From Bacteroidota bacterium (GTDB lineage Bacteria; Bacteroidota; Bacteroidia; Bacteroidales; JAAUTT01), in NCBI GenBank assembly GCA_021779665.1, contig JAJYAG010000001.1, positions 1-64,000 on the forward strand: a stretch of 64,000 nt of DNA, in the 5' to 3' direction. The notes beneath the pieces were generated by a model that searched no databases, had not been told where the DNA came from, and saw only the letters and a list, made by a program, of their open reading frames with translations. This document shows positions 28,507 through 37,287 of the stretch, piece by piece. The translations under genes were made by a program, and so were the position numbers. Each line of letters opens with the position of its first letter. Within the stretch, counting starts at the first letter, position 1.

Positions 28507-29736
28507 TTAGTAATCGATCTTATAGCCCTGGTTTTTCATGTTTTCAAGAATATCCATTGTGTCCTGGGCTATAATAAGTTCTTCATTCGTAGGTACAACC
28601 AAAACTTTTACCCGTGAGTGTTCTTTTGTAAGCACCATTTCTTCGCCGCGCAATCCGTTATTCCTGTCATAATCGAAATCTATCCCCAGGAATTCCAATC
28701 CCTTTACTACTTCACTGCGGGTGTAATCCGAATTCTCGCCAATACCCCCGGTAAATATAATCATATCCAAACCGCCCATTGCTGCGGCATACGAACCGAT
28801 ATACTTTCTGATGCGGTAGTGATACATATTAAGTCCCAGCTTAGCCCTTTCGTTCCCTTCGTATGCGGCTGTCATTATTTCGCGCATATCGGATGAAACA
28901 CCTGTGATGCCTAGCATGCCGCTATGTTTGTTTATCAACGTGTTAGCTGTGCTTATGTCAAGTTCCTCTTTCATCATCAGATAGGTGAGTACACCCAGAT
29001 CGAGGTCACCGCTGCGGGTTCCCATAATTAACCCTTCCACAGGCGTAAGTCCCATGGAGGTATCGATTGAAACTCCATTACTGATGGCTGCCACTGAGGC
29101 TCCATTGCCCAAGTGACAGGTGATTATTTTCATGTCTTTCTTATTCATGCCAACCATTTCGGCACCGCGCTGCGAAACATAGCGGTGGCTGGTTCCATGA
29201 AAACCGTAACGTCTTATTCCATATTTTTTATATAGCGGGAAGGGTATTGCATACATGTAAGCATAATCGGGCATGGTTTGATGAAATGCCGTATCGAACA
29301 CACTTACCTGGGGAATATTGGGCAACAAAGCCTGCATGGCAAATATCCCCTTGAGGTTTGGCGGATTGTGGAGCGGGGCCAGATCGATACATTCTTCAAG
29401 CATCCTGATAACCTCATCGGTAATGAGTACGCTGGAATTAAATTTTTCGCCTCCATGCACCACGCGGTGACCAACAGCATCTATTTCTTCGAAATTGGAA
29501 ATACTCCCATGTTTTACCGAAGTGAGGATTCCCAAAACATATTCGATACCCGACTGATGATCGTATATATCTCCTTCAAGCAGAAGCTTATCGCCATCAA
29601 TTCGTTCATTTTTAATAAAAGATCCGTGTAAGCCGATTTTCTCAACAACACCTTTTGCAAGGACTTGTCGCGAAGCCATGTCGAATAGCTGATATTTGAT
29701 GGATGAACTTCCGCAGTTTAATACAATTATTTTCAT
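28507..29736 (-). CDS. ackA: Acetate kinase
   Basis: LNCGSSSIKYQLFDM, HRVVHGG, RRYGFHGTSHRYVS, TCHLGNGASV. Confidence 0.96.
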   Translation of the reverse strand: MKIIVLNCGSSSIKYQLFDMASRQVLAKGVVEKIGLHGSFIKNERIDGDKLLLEGDIYDHQSGIEYVLGILTSVKHGSISNFEEIDAVGHRVVHGGEKFNSSVLITDEVIRMLEECIDLAPLHNPPNLKGIFAMQALLPNIPQVSVFDTAFHQTMPDYAYMYAIPFPLYKKYGIRRYGFHGTSHRYVSQRGAEMVGMNKKDMKIITCHLGNGASVAAISNGVSIDTSMGLTPVEGLIMGTRSGDLDLGVLTYLMMKEELDISTANTLINKHSGMLGITGVSSDMREIMTAAYEGNERAKLGLNMYHYRIRKYIGSYAAAMGGLDMIIFTGGIGENSDYTRSEVVKGLEFLGIDFDYDRNNGLRGEEMVLTKEHSRVKVLVVPTNEELIIAQDTMDILENMKNQGYKIDY

Positions 29737-29746
29737 TATCTGAATG

Positions 29747-30706
29747 TCATTTTATTTCTGTGCAGGTTATATTCTGCGAAACTTTAGTGTCATGTTCATA
29801 TTTGTAGAAACCTTTTCCGGTTTTACGACCCAGGTTGTTGGCGCGCACAAGCCTCTTGATAATAGGTGAGGCTTTGAATTTCTGCAATCCAAATTCCTGG
29901 TAAAGGTTGTCCATATATTTTAATATTTTATCGAGGCCAATTCTGTCGGCCAGCTCAAATGGACCAAACTGAAGACCGTAGCCTATTTTCATGGTGTCGT
30001 CAATGTTTTCGATAGAGCCGACTCCTTCCATTAATACTTCACAGGCTTCGTTTATGAGCGTAACTATCAGTCGGGTACTTATGTTACCAGGTGATTCATT
30101 TACGGTGACTACCTTTTTGCCGATCATTTTGGCAAAGCGACAAACAAAGTCATACGCTTCCTCGCTGGTCCTCAATCCCTTAACTACTTCAACAACTTTT
30201 ACAGTGGGAGGGATCATAAAATGAAGTCCTACGGCTCGTTCCGGAAATTTAAGCGTTGACGAGAGGTCCGATATCATCAGGGTGGAGATATTGGAGGTGA
30301 TAACAGCGTCAGCCGAAACATGCTCTTCAATTTTCCTGAAAACTTCTTTTCTTAACTCCAGAGATGTTCCTGGCCTGTTGGAACTTATGGTCTCCATCAC
30401 AAGGTTGCATTCGGCAATTTTGCTGTAATCGGTTGTGCCCTGAATTCTCGAAAGTATTGCTCTTTTCTCACTCTCGGTCAAACCCCAGCGATCGATAATC
30501 ATATCGAGCTGCTGACTAATATCGAGAAAAATTTCCTTAACTCTTTCTTCACTAACATCAACAAAAACCACATCAATTCCCGATTGGCTGATAATTCTTG
30601 CTATCTCCTGGCCAACCGAACCACAACCCACAATGCCTACTTTACGAAGGCTTTCCTTCTTCCGCAGTTTCTCGTTAAGTGCGTAATCTTCTAAAACTTC
30701 CGACAT
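29747..30706 (-). CDS. 3-hydroxyacyl-CoA dehydrogenase family protein
   Basis: VGIVGCGSVGQEIARI Rossmann; HFMIPPTVKVVEVV; C-terminal GRKTGKGFYKY. Confidence 0.88.
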   Translation of the reverse strand: MSEVLEDYALNEKLRKKESLRKVGIVGCGSVGQEIARIISQSGIDVVFVDVSEERVKEIFLDISQQLDMIIDRWGLTESEKRAILSRIQGTTDYSKIAECNLVMETISSNRPGTSLELRKEVFRKIEEHVSADAVITSNISTLMISDLSSTLKFPERAVGLHFMIPPTVKVVEVVKGLRTSEEAYDFVCRFAKMIGKKVVTVNESPGNISTRLIVTLINEACEVLMEGVGSIENIDDTMKIGYGLQFGPFELADRIGLDKILKYMDNLYQEFGLQKFKASPIIKRLVRANNLGRKTGKGFYKYEHDTKVSQNITCTEIK

Positions 30707-30724
30707 TTTAACTTCTATATTTAT

Positions 30725-31726
30725 TTAAATACCAGCTGCCTGGTTTACTGTTATTGCTATCAGATTCACAATATCGTCTACCGAGCAACCTCTCGACAAG
30801 TCGTTGATAGGAGCAGCCATACCCTGCAAAATAGGGCCAACTGCTTCAGCATCAGCCAAGCGTTGCACCAGCTTGTAGCAAATATTCCCGGTTTGAAGAT
30901 CGGGGAATACCAGAACGTTGGCATTACCGGCAATCTCACTTCCAGGGGCTTTACTTTTCCCGATCGACTCAATGATTGCTGCATCAGCCTGCAGTTCTCC
31001 GTCAATTTTAAGTGATGGATCCATCTGCCTGGCAATTTGAGTGGCGCTGATTACTTTATCAACAAGCTCATGCTTTGCACTTCCTTTAGTTGAGAAACTC
31101 AGCATGGCAATCCTGGGTTCGAATCCGGCAATGGCTCGGGTGGTTTTTGCTGTGGCGACTGCGATCTGGGCGAGTTCCTGATCGGTAGGATTGGGATGAA
31201 CTGCACAGTCGGCAAATACCATTATTCCATTGTTACCAAACGATTTGTTTTTCAATATCATAATAAACGCTCCCGAAACCACCGATATACCTGGCAAGGT
31301 TTTAACATATTGAAAGGCAGGACGTAATACATCTCCGGTTGCATTCATCGCTCCGGCAACTTCTCCGTCGGCATCTCCGCTTTTAATCATGATAGTTGCC
31401 AGATACAGCGGATCTTCCACAAGCTTTTGAGCGTTGGAAAGTGTAAGCCCTTTCGACTTACGCAATTCTACCATCAAATTGATGTATTGTTCTTTTTTAT
31501 AATGTGTTATAGGATCGACAATTTCGGCTTCGGAAATGTATTTTAAATCCCACTGCTTTGCCAGTTCGAAAATTTTTGAAGGATTTCCGACGAGCGAAAT
31601 CCGGGCAATTTTTTCCCGGATAACCTGATTTGCGGCTTTAAGGGTGCGTTCTTCCGTTCCTTCAGGCAAAACTATGCGTTTGTTCTGAAGTTTTGCTTTT
31701 TCTTTAATACTGTCGAGCAATTCCAT
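30725..31726 (-). CDS. pta: Phosphate acetyltransferase
   Basis: LPEGTEERTLKAA, DGEVAGAMNATGDVLRPA, VFADCAVHPNPT, AAPINDLSRGCSVDDIVN. Confidence 0.96.
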   Translation of the reverse strand: MELLDSIKEKAKLQNKRIVLPEGTEERTLKAANQVIREKIARISLVGNPSKIFELAKQWDLKYISEAEIVDPITHYKKEQYINLMVELRKSKGLTLSNAQKLVEDPLYLATIMIKSGDADGEVAGAMNATGDVLRPAFQYVKTLPGISVVSGAFIMILKNKSFGNNGIMVFADCAVHPNPTDQELAQIAVATAKTTRAIAGFEPRIAMLSFSTKGSAKHELVDKVISATQIARQMDPSLKIDGELQADAAIIESIGKSKAPGSEIAGNANVLVFPDLQTGNICYKLVQRLADAEAVGPILQGMAAPINDLSRGCSVDDIVNLIAITVNQAAGI

Positions 31727-31986
31727 GATTCAAAAATTTTCAATTAAGTTTCATTACTGAGATGAAATTTCAGCTGCGGTTCAGGTATCAAAGATAATAT
31801 TCCTGCAGCGTATAAATTCCCTGAATCCGATATTTTCGAATAATATTCTTTAACATATCCGTTAATGATTTTATTCATATCGTTTAATTTAAGCAATTAA
31901 ACGCTGAAATCAAAATTCATTTTGAGAACGATGATCCTGCTGTTAGTTTTAATGATCCCGAACCCTGTTTAGTTGATTCAAAATTT

Positions 31987-31994
31987 TATCTTTG
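31987..31994 (+). promoter_or_regulatory. Candidate Bacteroidetes -7 box
   Basis: TATCTTTG matches TAnnTTTG, 21 nt upstream of ATG 32016. Confidence 0.5.
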
Positions 31995-32015
31995 CGGTTA
32001 TTTTATTTAAAAAGA

Positions 32016-34949
32016 ATGAACCTGGAACAAAAGATTTCTCAGCTTGATAAAACCCTGAAAGGTAAAATTTATTCCGACAGAGTTGCTAAAATCCTATATG
32101 CCACCGATGCTTCTGCTTATCGCGAATTTCCGCTGGCCGTGGCTATTCCCGAAGATGATGAAGATATTAGTAAAATAATAAATTTTGCCAGGGAAGAAAA
32201 GCTAAGTCTTATTCCCCGTGGAGCAGGAACTTCTCTGGCGGGACAAGTGGTTGGCAATGGTATTGTGGTCGACATTTCACGGAATTTCAGGAAGATCCTG
32301 AAAGTGGATGAAGCCAATCACTCGGTTACGGTTCAGCCGGGTGTTGTGCTGGATGAGTTAAATCTTTACTTAAAGAAATACAATTTATTTTTTGGTCCGG
32401 AAACATCCACATCTAACCGTTGTGTGATGGGTGGGATGCTTGGCAATAACTCCTGTGGTTCTCACTCAATAATTTACGGAAGCACGCGCGATCATATCAA
32501 TAGTGTCAAGGCTTTTCTGAGCGATGGTTCTTTTACTGAGTTTACCGATGTTACTGCCCAGGAATTTGAAAATAAACTCCGTGGCAATTCTTTTGAATCG
32601 CATCTTTACAGAAGTCATTTCGATATTTTAAAGAACCCGGCCAATCAGGAGTCGATTCGCCGCGAATTTCCCGATCCTGAAATTCGTCGCCGTAATAACG
32701 GTTATGCCATTGATGTACTTTTGGAAACCGATCCTTTTACAGGAAATAAAATTCCTTTCAATTTTTCAAAACTTCTTGCCGGCTCTGAAGGAACACTGGC
32801 GATGGCTACTGAGATGGTTCTCAACCTTGTACCCGTTCCTCCAAAGGAAAAAGCTGTAATCTGTGTGCATCTCAACACCGTTATGGAGGCTTTGTATGCA
32901 AATTTAATTGCGCTTAAATACGCTCCGGGTGCTGTAGAGTTAATGGACTCCATAATATTGAACTGTACGAAAGATAATATTTCTCAGCGCCGCAACCGCT
33001 TCTTTGTTCAGGGCGATCCCGGTGCTTTGCTGATTGTGGAGTTTGCCCGCGAAACGAAAGAGGAGATTCTCGAAATTCAGGTCAGTCTTGAGCGGGAACT
33101 CAGGGCAAATAATTTGGGATATCACTTTCCGGTTTTATTTGGTTCCGATATTGCGAAAGTTTGGGCTCTGAGAAAATCAGGACTTGGAGTTTTATCCAAC
33201 ATACCGGGCGATGCTAAACCTGTTTCGGTGATTGAGGATACTGCAGTTCACCCGCGCGATTTACCAGCTTATATTACCGATTTTAATGAGCTGCTCAAAA
33301 AACATAAACTCGAATGTGTGTTTCATGCGCATGTGGGTTCAGGTGAGTTGCACCTGCGACCTGTACTGAACCTGAAAGATCCGAAAGATGTGCAGATATT
33401 CCGCACCTTGGCTTTGGAGACAGCTCAGCTTGTTAAAAAATACCATGGTAGTCTGAGTGGTGAACATGGGGATGGTCGTTTGCGTGGCGAATTTTTGCCT
33501 GTGATGATAGGCGAGCAGAATTACGAGCTTGTGAAGCAGGTAAAAAAGATCTGGGATCCGGAGAATTTGTTTAATGCAAATAAGATTGTTGATACACCGG
33601 CCATGAATAGTTCACTGAGGTATAATCCCGGTGAGCCTGTAAAAAAGATTGAAACCTATTTTGATTACTCATCAACCCAGGGTATAATGGGTGCTGTTGA
33701 GAATTGCAACGGGAGTGCCGATTGTCGTAAGACTGAAGTAATAGGCGGAGTGATGTGTCCCAGTTATATGGCCACGCGCGACGAAAATTCCACAACACGC
33801 GCAAGGGCCAATATTTTAAGGGAATATCTGACCCGGTCGGATAAGGTTAATCCTTTTGATCATAAGGAAATCGGACAGGTGCTCGATCTTTGTATTTCGT
33901 GCAAAGGTTGCAAAAGTGAATGTCCGTCGAACGTTGATATGGCTAAATTGAAAGCTGAATATCTGCAGCATTATTATGATGCCAACGGAGTTCCACTACG
34001 CAGCTGGCTTGTGGGAAATATTAATAAGTTCAACAAGCTTGCAAGCGCTGTCCCTTCGATGTATAATTATATGATGAACAAGTCTCCTCTTGCAAAACCT
34101 ATTAAAAACTTTATTGGTTTCAGCGAAAAGAGAATGTTACCGGCTTTGGCTCCTCAGACATTTAAAAAGTGGTTAGGGAAAAATCTCGATCAGCTCAATG
34201 CTAATCTTTCGGGCGATTCCAGGACCATTTGTTTGTTTGTAGATGAATTTACAAACTACAACGATGTGGAAGTCGGGGTTAAATGTGTGAAACTTCTGAA
34301 TAAACTGGGTTACAAAGTTATCACATCAACACATAAGGAAAGCGGGCGCACTTATCTGTCGAAAGGTCTACTAAAAAAAGCCCGTGCTTTAGCCGAGTAT
34401 AATGTGAAATCGCTTCATACGCTGGTGGCTCAGAATATTCCTTTAGTGGGAATAGAGCCTTCATGTATTTTAACCTTCCGCGATGAATATCCGGAGCTGG
34501 TAACGACGCCTTTCAGGAGTCAGGCCAAAGAATTATCCAAAAATGTATATCTCATCGAGGAGTTCCTGAGTAAAGAATTTGAAGACGGAAGGATAGATGT
34601 TTCCAAATTTAGCCGCCAGGAGAAGATAATTAAATTCCATGGACACTGCCAGCAAAAAGCTATTGTTTCCACAACGCCGACTCAAAAGATGCTTTCGATA
34701 CCGCAGAATTTTAAAGTCAGTGAAATTAAATCGGGCTGCTGTGGGATGGCTGGATCATTCGGATATGAAAAAGAACATTACGATGTATCGATGAAAATCG
34801 GGGAGCTGGTACTTTTCCCCGAAGTAAGAAATTCGGACGATAACACCATTATTGCTGCGCCAGGAACGAGTTGCCGCCATCATATTGCCGATGGAACAGG
34901 GAAAAAGGCCGTCCATCCGATAGAAGTTCTTTACGATGCATTAGCATAA
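32016..34949 (+). CDS. FAD-binding and (Fe-S)-binding oxidoreductase (D-lactate/glycolate dehydrogenase type fusion)
   Basis: FAD_binding_4 (PRGAGTSLAGQVVGNGIVVD), GEHGDGRLRGEFLP, CISCKGCKSECPSNVDM, KSGCCGMAGSFGYEKEHYDVS; start set at ATG 32016. Confidence 0.92.
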   Translation: MNLEQKISQLDKTLKGKIYSDRVAKILYATDASAYREFPLAVAIPEDDEDISKIINFAREEKLSLIPRGAGTSLAGQVVGNGIVVDISRNFRKILKVDEANHSVTVQPGVVLDELNLYLKKYNLFFGPETSTSNRCVMGGMLGNNSCGSHSIIYGSTRDHINSVKAFLSDGSFTEFTDVTAQEFENKLRGNSFESHLYRSHFDILKNPANQESIRREFPDPEIRRRNNGYAIDVLLETDPFTGNKIPFNFSKLLAGSEGTLAMATEMVLNLVPVPPKEKAVICVHLNTVMEALYANLIALKYAPGAVELMDSIILNCTKDNISQRRNRFFVQGDPGALLIVEFARETKEEILEIQVSLERELRANNLGYHFPVLFGSDIAKVWALRKSGLGVLSNIPGDAKPVSVIEDTAVHPRDLPAYITDFNELLKKHKLECVFHAHVGSGELHLRPVLNLKDPKDVQIFRTLALETAQLVKKYHGSLSGEHGDGRLRGEFLPVMIGEQNYELVKQVKKIWDPENLFNANKIVDTPAMNSSLRYNPGEPVKKIETYFDYSSTQGIMGAVENCNGSADCRKTEVIGGVMCPSYMATRDENSTTRARANILREYLTRSDKVNPFDHKEIGQVLDLCISCKGCKSECPSNVDMAKLKAEYLQHYYDANGVPLRSWLVGNINKFNKLASAVPSMYNYMMNKSPLAKPIKNFIGFSEKRMLPALAPQTFKKWLGKNLDQLNANLSGDSRTICLFVDEFTNYNDVEVGVKCVKLLNKLGYKVITSTHKESGRTYLSKGLLKKARALAEYNVKSLHTLVAQNIPLVGIEPSCILTFRDEYPELVTTPFRSQAKELSKNVYLIEEFLSKEFEDGRIDVSKFSRQEKIIKFHGHCQQKAIVSTTPTQKMLSIPQNFKVSEIKSGCCGMAGSFGYEKEHYDVSMKIGELVLFPEVRNSDDNTIIAAPGTSCRHHIADGTGKKAVHPIEVLYDALA

Positions 34950-34972
34950 GAAATTTACTTATATGATACATG

Positions 34973-35005
34973 AATCCACAGAGTTTAAAATTCTGTGGAT
35001 TTTTT
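34973..35005 (+). terminator. Rho-independent terminator
   Basis: AATCCACAGA-N9-TCTGTGGATT followed by TTTT. Confidence 0.85.
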
Positions 35006-35223
35006 GTTTTCTGTTGGTTACATATACAAATAAATTAGTTCCAAAAGTAAACAATAAACATTAACATGAGTTTACAAAAGTTAAATCTCCTACCGATTTA
35101 CAAAAATGAACAGTAAATCTCACCCACACTGAAGCTTACTTTTGTAAATTATTAATCCTACTTATTTTAAACACATAAATTATTGTTTACCAATAATTTA
35201 TATAACATATGTTAAGTTTATAT

Positions 35224-35243
35224 TTATGTTTTTATAAACATAA
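35224..35243. repeat. Perfect inverted repeat in AT-rich intergenic region
   Basis: TTATGTTT-ttat-AAACATAA. Confidence 0.5.
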
Positions 35244-35686
35244 TTGTATTAATTCCGGTATTTACCTTAAATCTCGTGTTTTTAACAAAATAACATCCTT
35301 TAAACCATAAATTTACATTAATTAATTAAACATAAATATCAATTATATACTTTTAGCTAAGCTTTGTTATATTTCTAAATGAATGAATAATAAAGGTCAA
35401 AACAAGGAGATAATCGCGTTATTTCGCTCATAAAAGGCCCATTCAGTATCATATTAACCCTATATCCATTATCCTCTCAGGATTATAAGGAAAAACTTGT
35501 AACGACAGCTTAGCAATTACCTAATATACGGTCATTTCATTAATTTTAAGGTTCAGGTTAATCCTTTTTCAGTTTTTCGGAGTTAAGATTCTATACTTCT
35601 TGATTTACAAAAGAACACAACTAACTCCATATACAAATGTAAATTAATAAGTATTGACATTTGTGTTTTGAATTCACTTTTGTTTG

Positions 35687-35702
35687 TTTTACATTTGTAA
35701 AA
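35687..35702. promoter_or_regulatory. TTTTACA-TT-TGTAAAA inverted repeat overlapping a -7 box and the XRE start codon
   Basis: Contains TACATTTG (35690-35697), preceded by TTTG (35667-35670) at 19-bp spacing. Confidence 0.55.
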
Positions 35703-36145
35703 TGAAGGACAGGATTCAAAAATTCATTAACAAAGAAGGCATTTCGCCAGCCCATTTTGCCGACGAAATTGGGGTACAGCGTTCCAGTGTGTCTCATATC
35801 CTGTCGGGCCGTAATAATCCAAGCTTTGATTTTATACAGAAGATTCTTGATCGGTATAAAAATTTGAATGCCGAATGGCTGATTATGGGAATTGGTGATA
35901 TGTATAAAAAAGTCGAAAAGAATATTTCTTTTATTACTGAACCTAATCGCAGGGAAATTTCTCCCCAGCAGAAAGATTTATTTGCAGAAAGCAATACGGT
36001 TAAATCCGAGCCGCCTCCTGTTTATGCTCCCGAGAAAGAAAAGATTACCGAAAAGATTCTGGAAGCTTCTGTAAACAAATCGGTTGAAAAAATTATTGTA
36101 TTTTATTCCGATAAAACTTTCGTGGAGTTTAGACCTTCATCATAA
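35702..36145 (+). CDS. XRE family (helix-turn-helix) transcriptional regulator
   Basis: ISPAHFADEIGVQRSSVSHILSGRNNPSFDFIQKIL; start set at ATG 35702. Confidence 0.9.
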   Translation: MKDRIQKFINKEGISPAHFADEIGVQRSSVSHILSGRNNPSFDFIQKILDRYKNLNAEWLIMGIGDMYKKVEKNISFITEPNRREISPQQKDLFAESNTVKSEPPPVYAPEKEKITEKILEASVNKSVEKIIVFYSDKTFVEFRPSS

Positions 36146-36152
36146 GGTTTAT

Positions 36153-36160
36153 TATCTTTG
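36153..36160 (+). promoter_or_regulatory. Candidate Bacteroidetes -7 box for pyrD
   Basis: TATCTTTG, only 8 nt before the pyrD ATG. Confidence 0.5.
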
Positions 36161-36168
36161 CGGCAAAA

Positions 36169-37200
36169 ATGTATAAAGCTTTTATCCGTCCTCTGTTCTT
36201 CAAAATGGATCCCGAAAAAGTTCACCACCTGGTGGTCGGGGCCATGAAATTCGCCCATCGTATTCCTTTTGCCGGTTCTGTTTTAAAAAGCACTTTTTCA
36301 GTAAGTCATCCTTCTTTGGAAAGAGAAGTTTTTGGTCTTAAATTTAAGAATCCTGTGGGATTGGCTGCCGGATTCGATAAAAATGCCGAGGTTTATAAAG
36401 AATTCAGCAGTCTTGGTTTTTCTTTTATCGAAATTGGTACGGTTACTCCTAAACCACAGCCCGGTAATCCTAAAAAAAGATTGTTCCGATTACCTGCCGA
36501 CAAGGCGTTGATTAATCGCATGGGTTTTAATAACCTGGGTGTGGATGAAGCTGTTAAGAACTTAAAAAAGCGTAAAGATTTTTCCATTATCATTGGTGGA
36601 AATATCGGTAAAAATACGGCAACTGCTAATGAGGATGCCGTTAACGATTATGTAACTTGCTTTAACCGTCTTTACGATTATGCCGATTATTTTGTTGTCA
36701 ATGTAAGTTGTCCCAACATTTCCAACTTAAGCAAACTGCAAAATAAGGATTCTCTGCTGGAAATTTTATCGGCAATCACCCAAGAACGGCTGCAGAAAGC
36801 TGTTCGTAAGCCTGTTTTATTAAAAATTTCGCCCGACTTAAACTTCGGACAGATTGATGAAGTGCTTGAAATTGTTTCGGCTACTGGCATCGATGGCATT
36901 GTTGCAACCAATACCACCATTTCACGCCAGGATCTTTTAACACCTTCCTCAACAGTAGAGGCTCTCGGAAACGGGGGCTTAAGCGGTAAACCTCTTTCTT
37001 CGCGTTCAACAGAGATCATACGTTATATTGCTCAGAAAACGGGTGGAAAATTGCCGGTGATTGCAGTGGGAGGGATCTTCACTGCCGAAGATGCGCTCGA
37101 AAAATTAAAAGCTGGCGCTTCTCTTGTACAGCTTTATACAGGATTTATCTACGAGGGCCCAATGTTGGCTAAAAAAATCTGTAAAAAACTGTTATCGTAA
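36169..37200 (+). CDS. pyrD: Quinone-dependent dihydroorotate dehydrogenase
   Basis: FKNPVGLAAGFDKNAE, NRMGFNNLG, NVSCPN, ATNTTISR, GGLSGKPL, AVGGI. Confidence 0.96.
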   Translation: MYKAFIRPLFFKMDPEKVHHLVVGAMKFAHRIPFAGSVLKSTFSVSHPSLEREVFGLKFKNPVGLAAGFDKNAEVYKEFSSLGFSFIEIGTVTPKPQPGNPKKRLFRLPADKALINRMGFNNLGVDEAVKNLKKRKDFSIIIGGNIGKNTATANEDAVNDYVTCFNRLYDYADYFVVNVSCPNISNLSKLQNKDSLLEILSAITQERLQKAVRKPVLLKISPDLNFGQIDEVLEIVSATGIDGIVATNTTISRQDLLTPSSTVEALGNGGLSGKPLSSRSTEIIRYIAQKTGGKLPVIAVGGIFTAEDALEKLKAGASLVQLYTGFIYEGPMLAKKICKKLLS

Positions 37201-37287
37201 TTTCAAACTTTGTTTTGAAAAAACACGTATGCGCTGAATATTATTAGAGGCAGACTAAACAGCTGCTTTATTACTAATATTTTATTT

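Noticed and set aside
31931-31972. Mini-ORF MILLLVLMIPNPV* resembling a leader peptide before the FAD/Fe-S oxidoreductase
   Set aside because: It lies upstream of the best promoter box (TATCTTTG 31987-31994), so it would probably not be in the transcript; no attenuator hairpin follows
34950-35701. Possible replication origin (AT-rich region, gyrA ~10 kb away)
   Set aside because: No cluster of DnaA-box-like TTATCCACA sequences, no dnaA/dnaN neighbour; the only TTATCCACA seen is inside a coding gene near 22608
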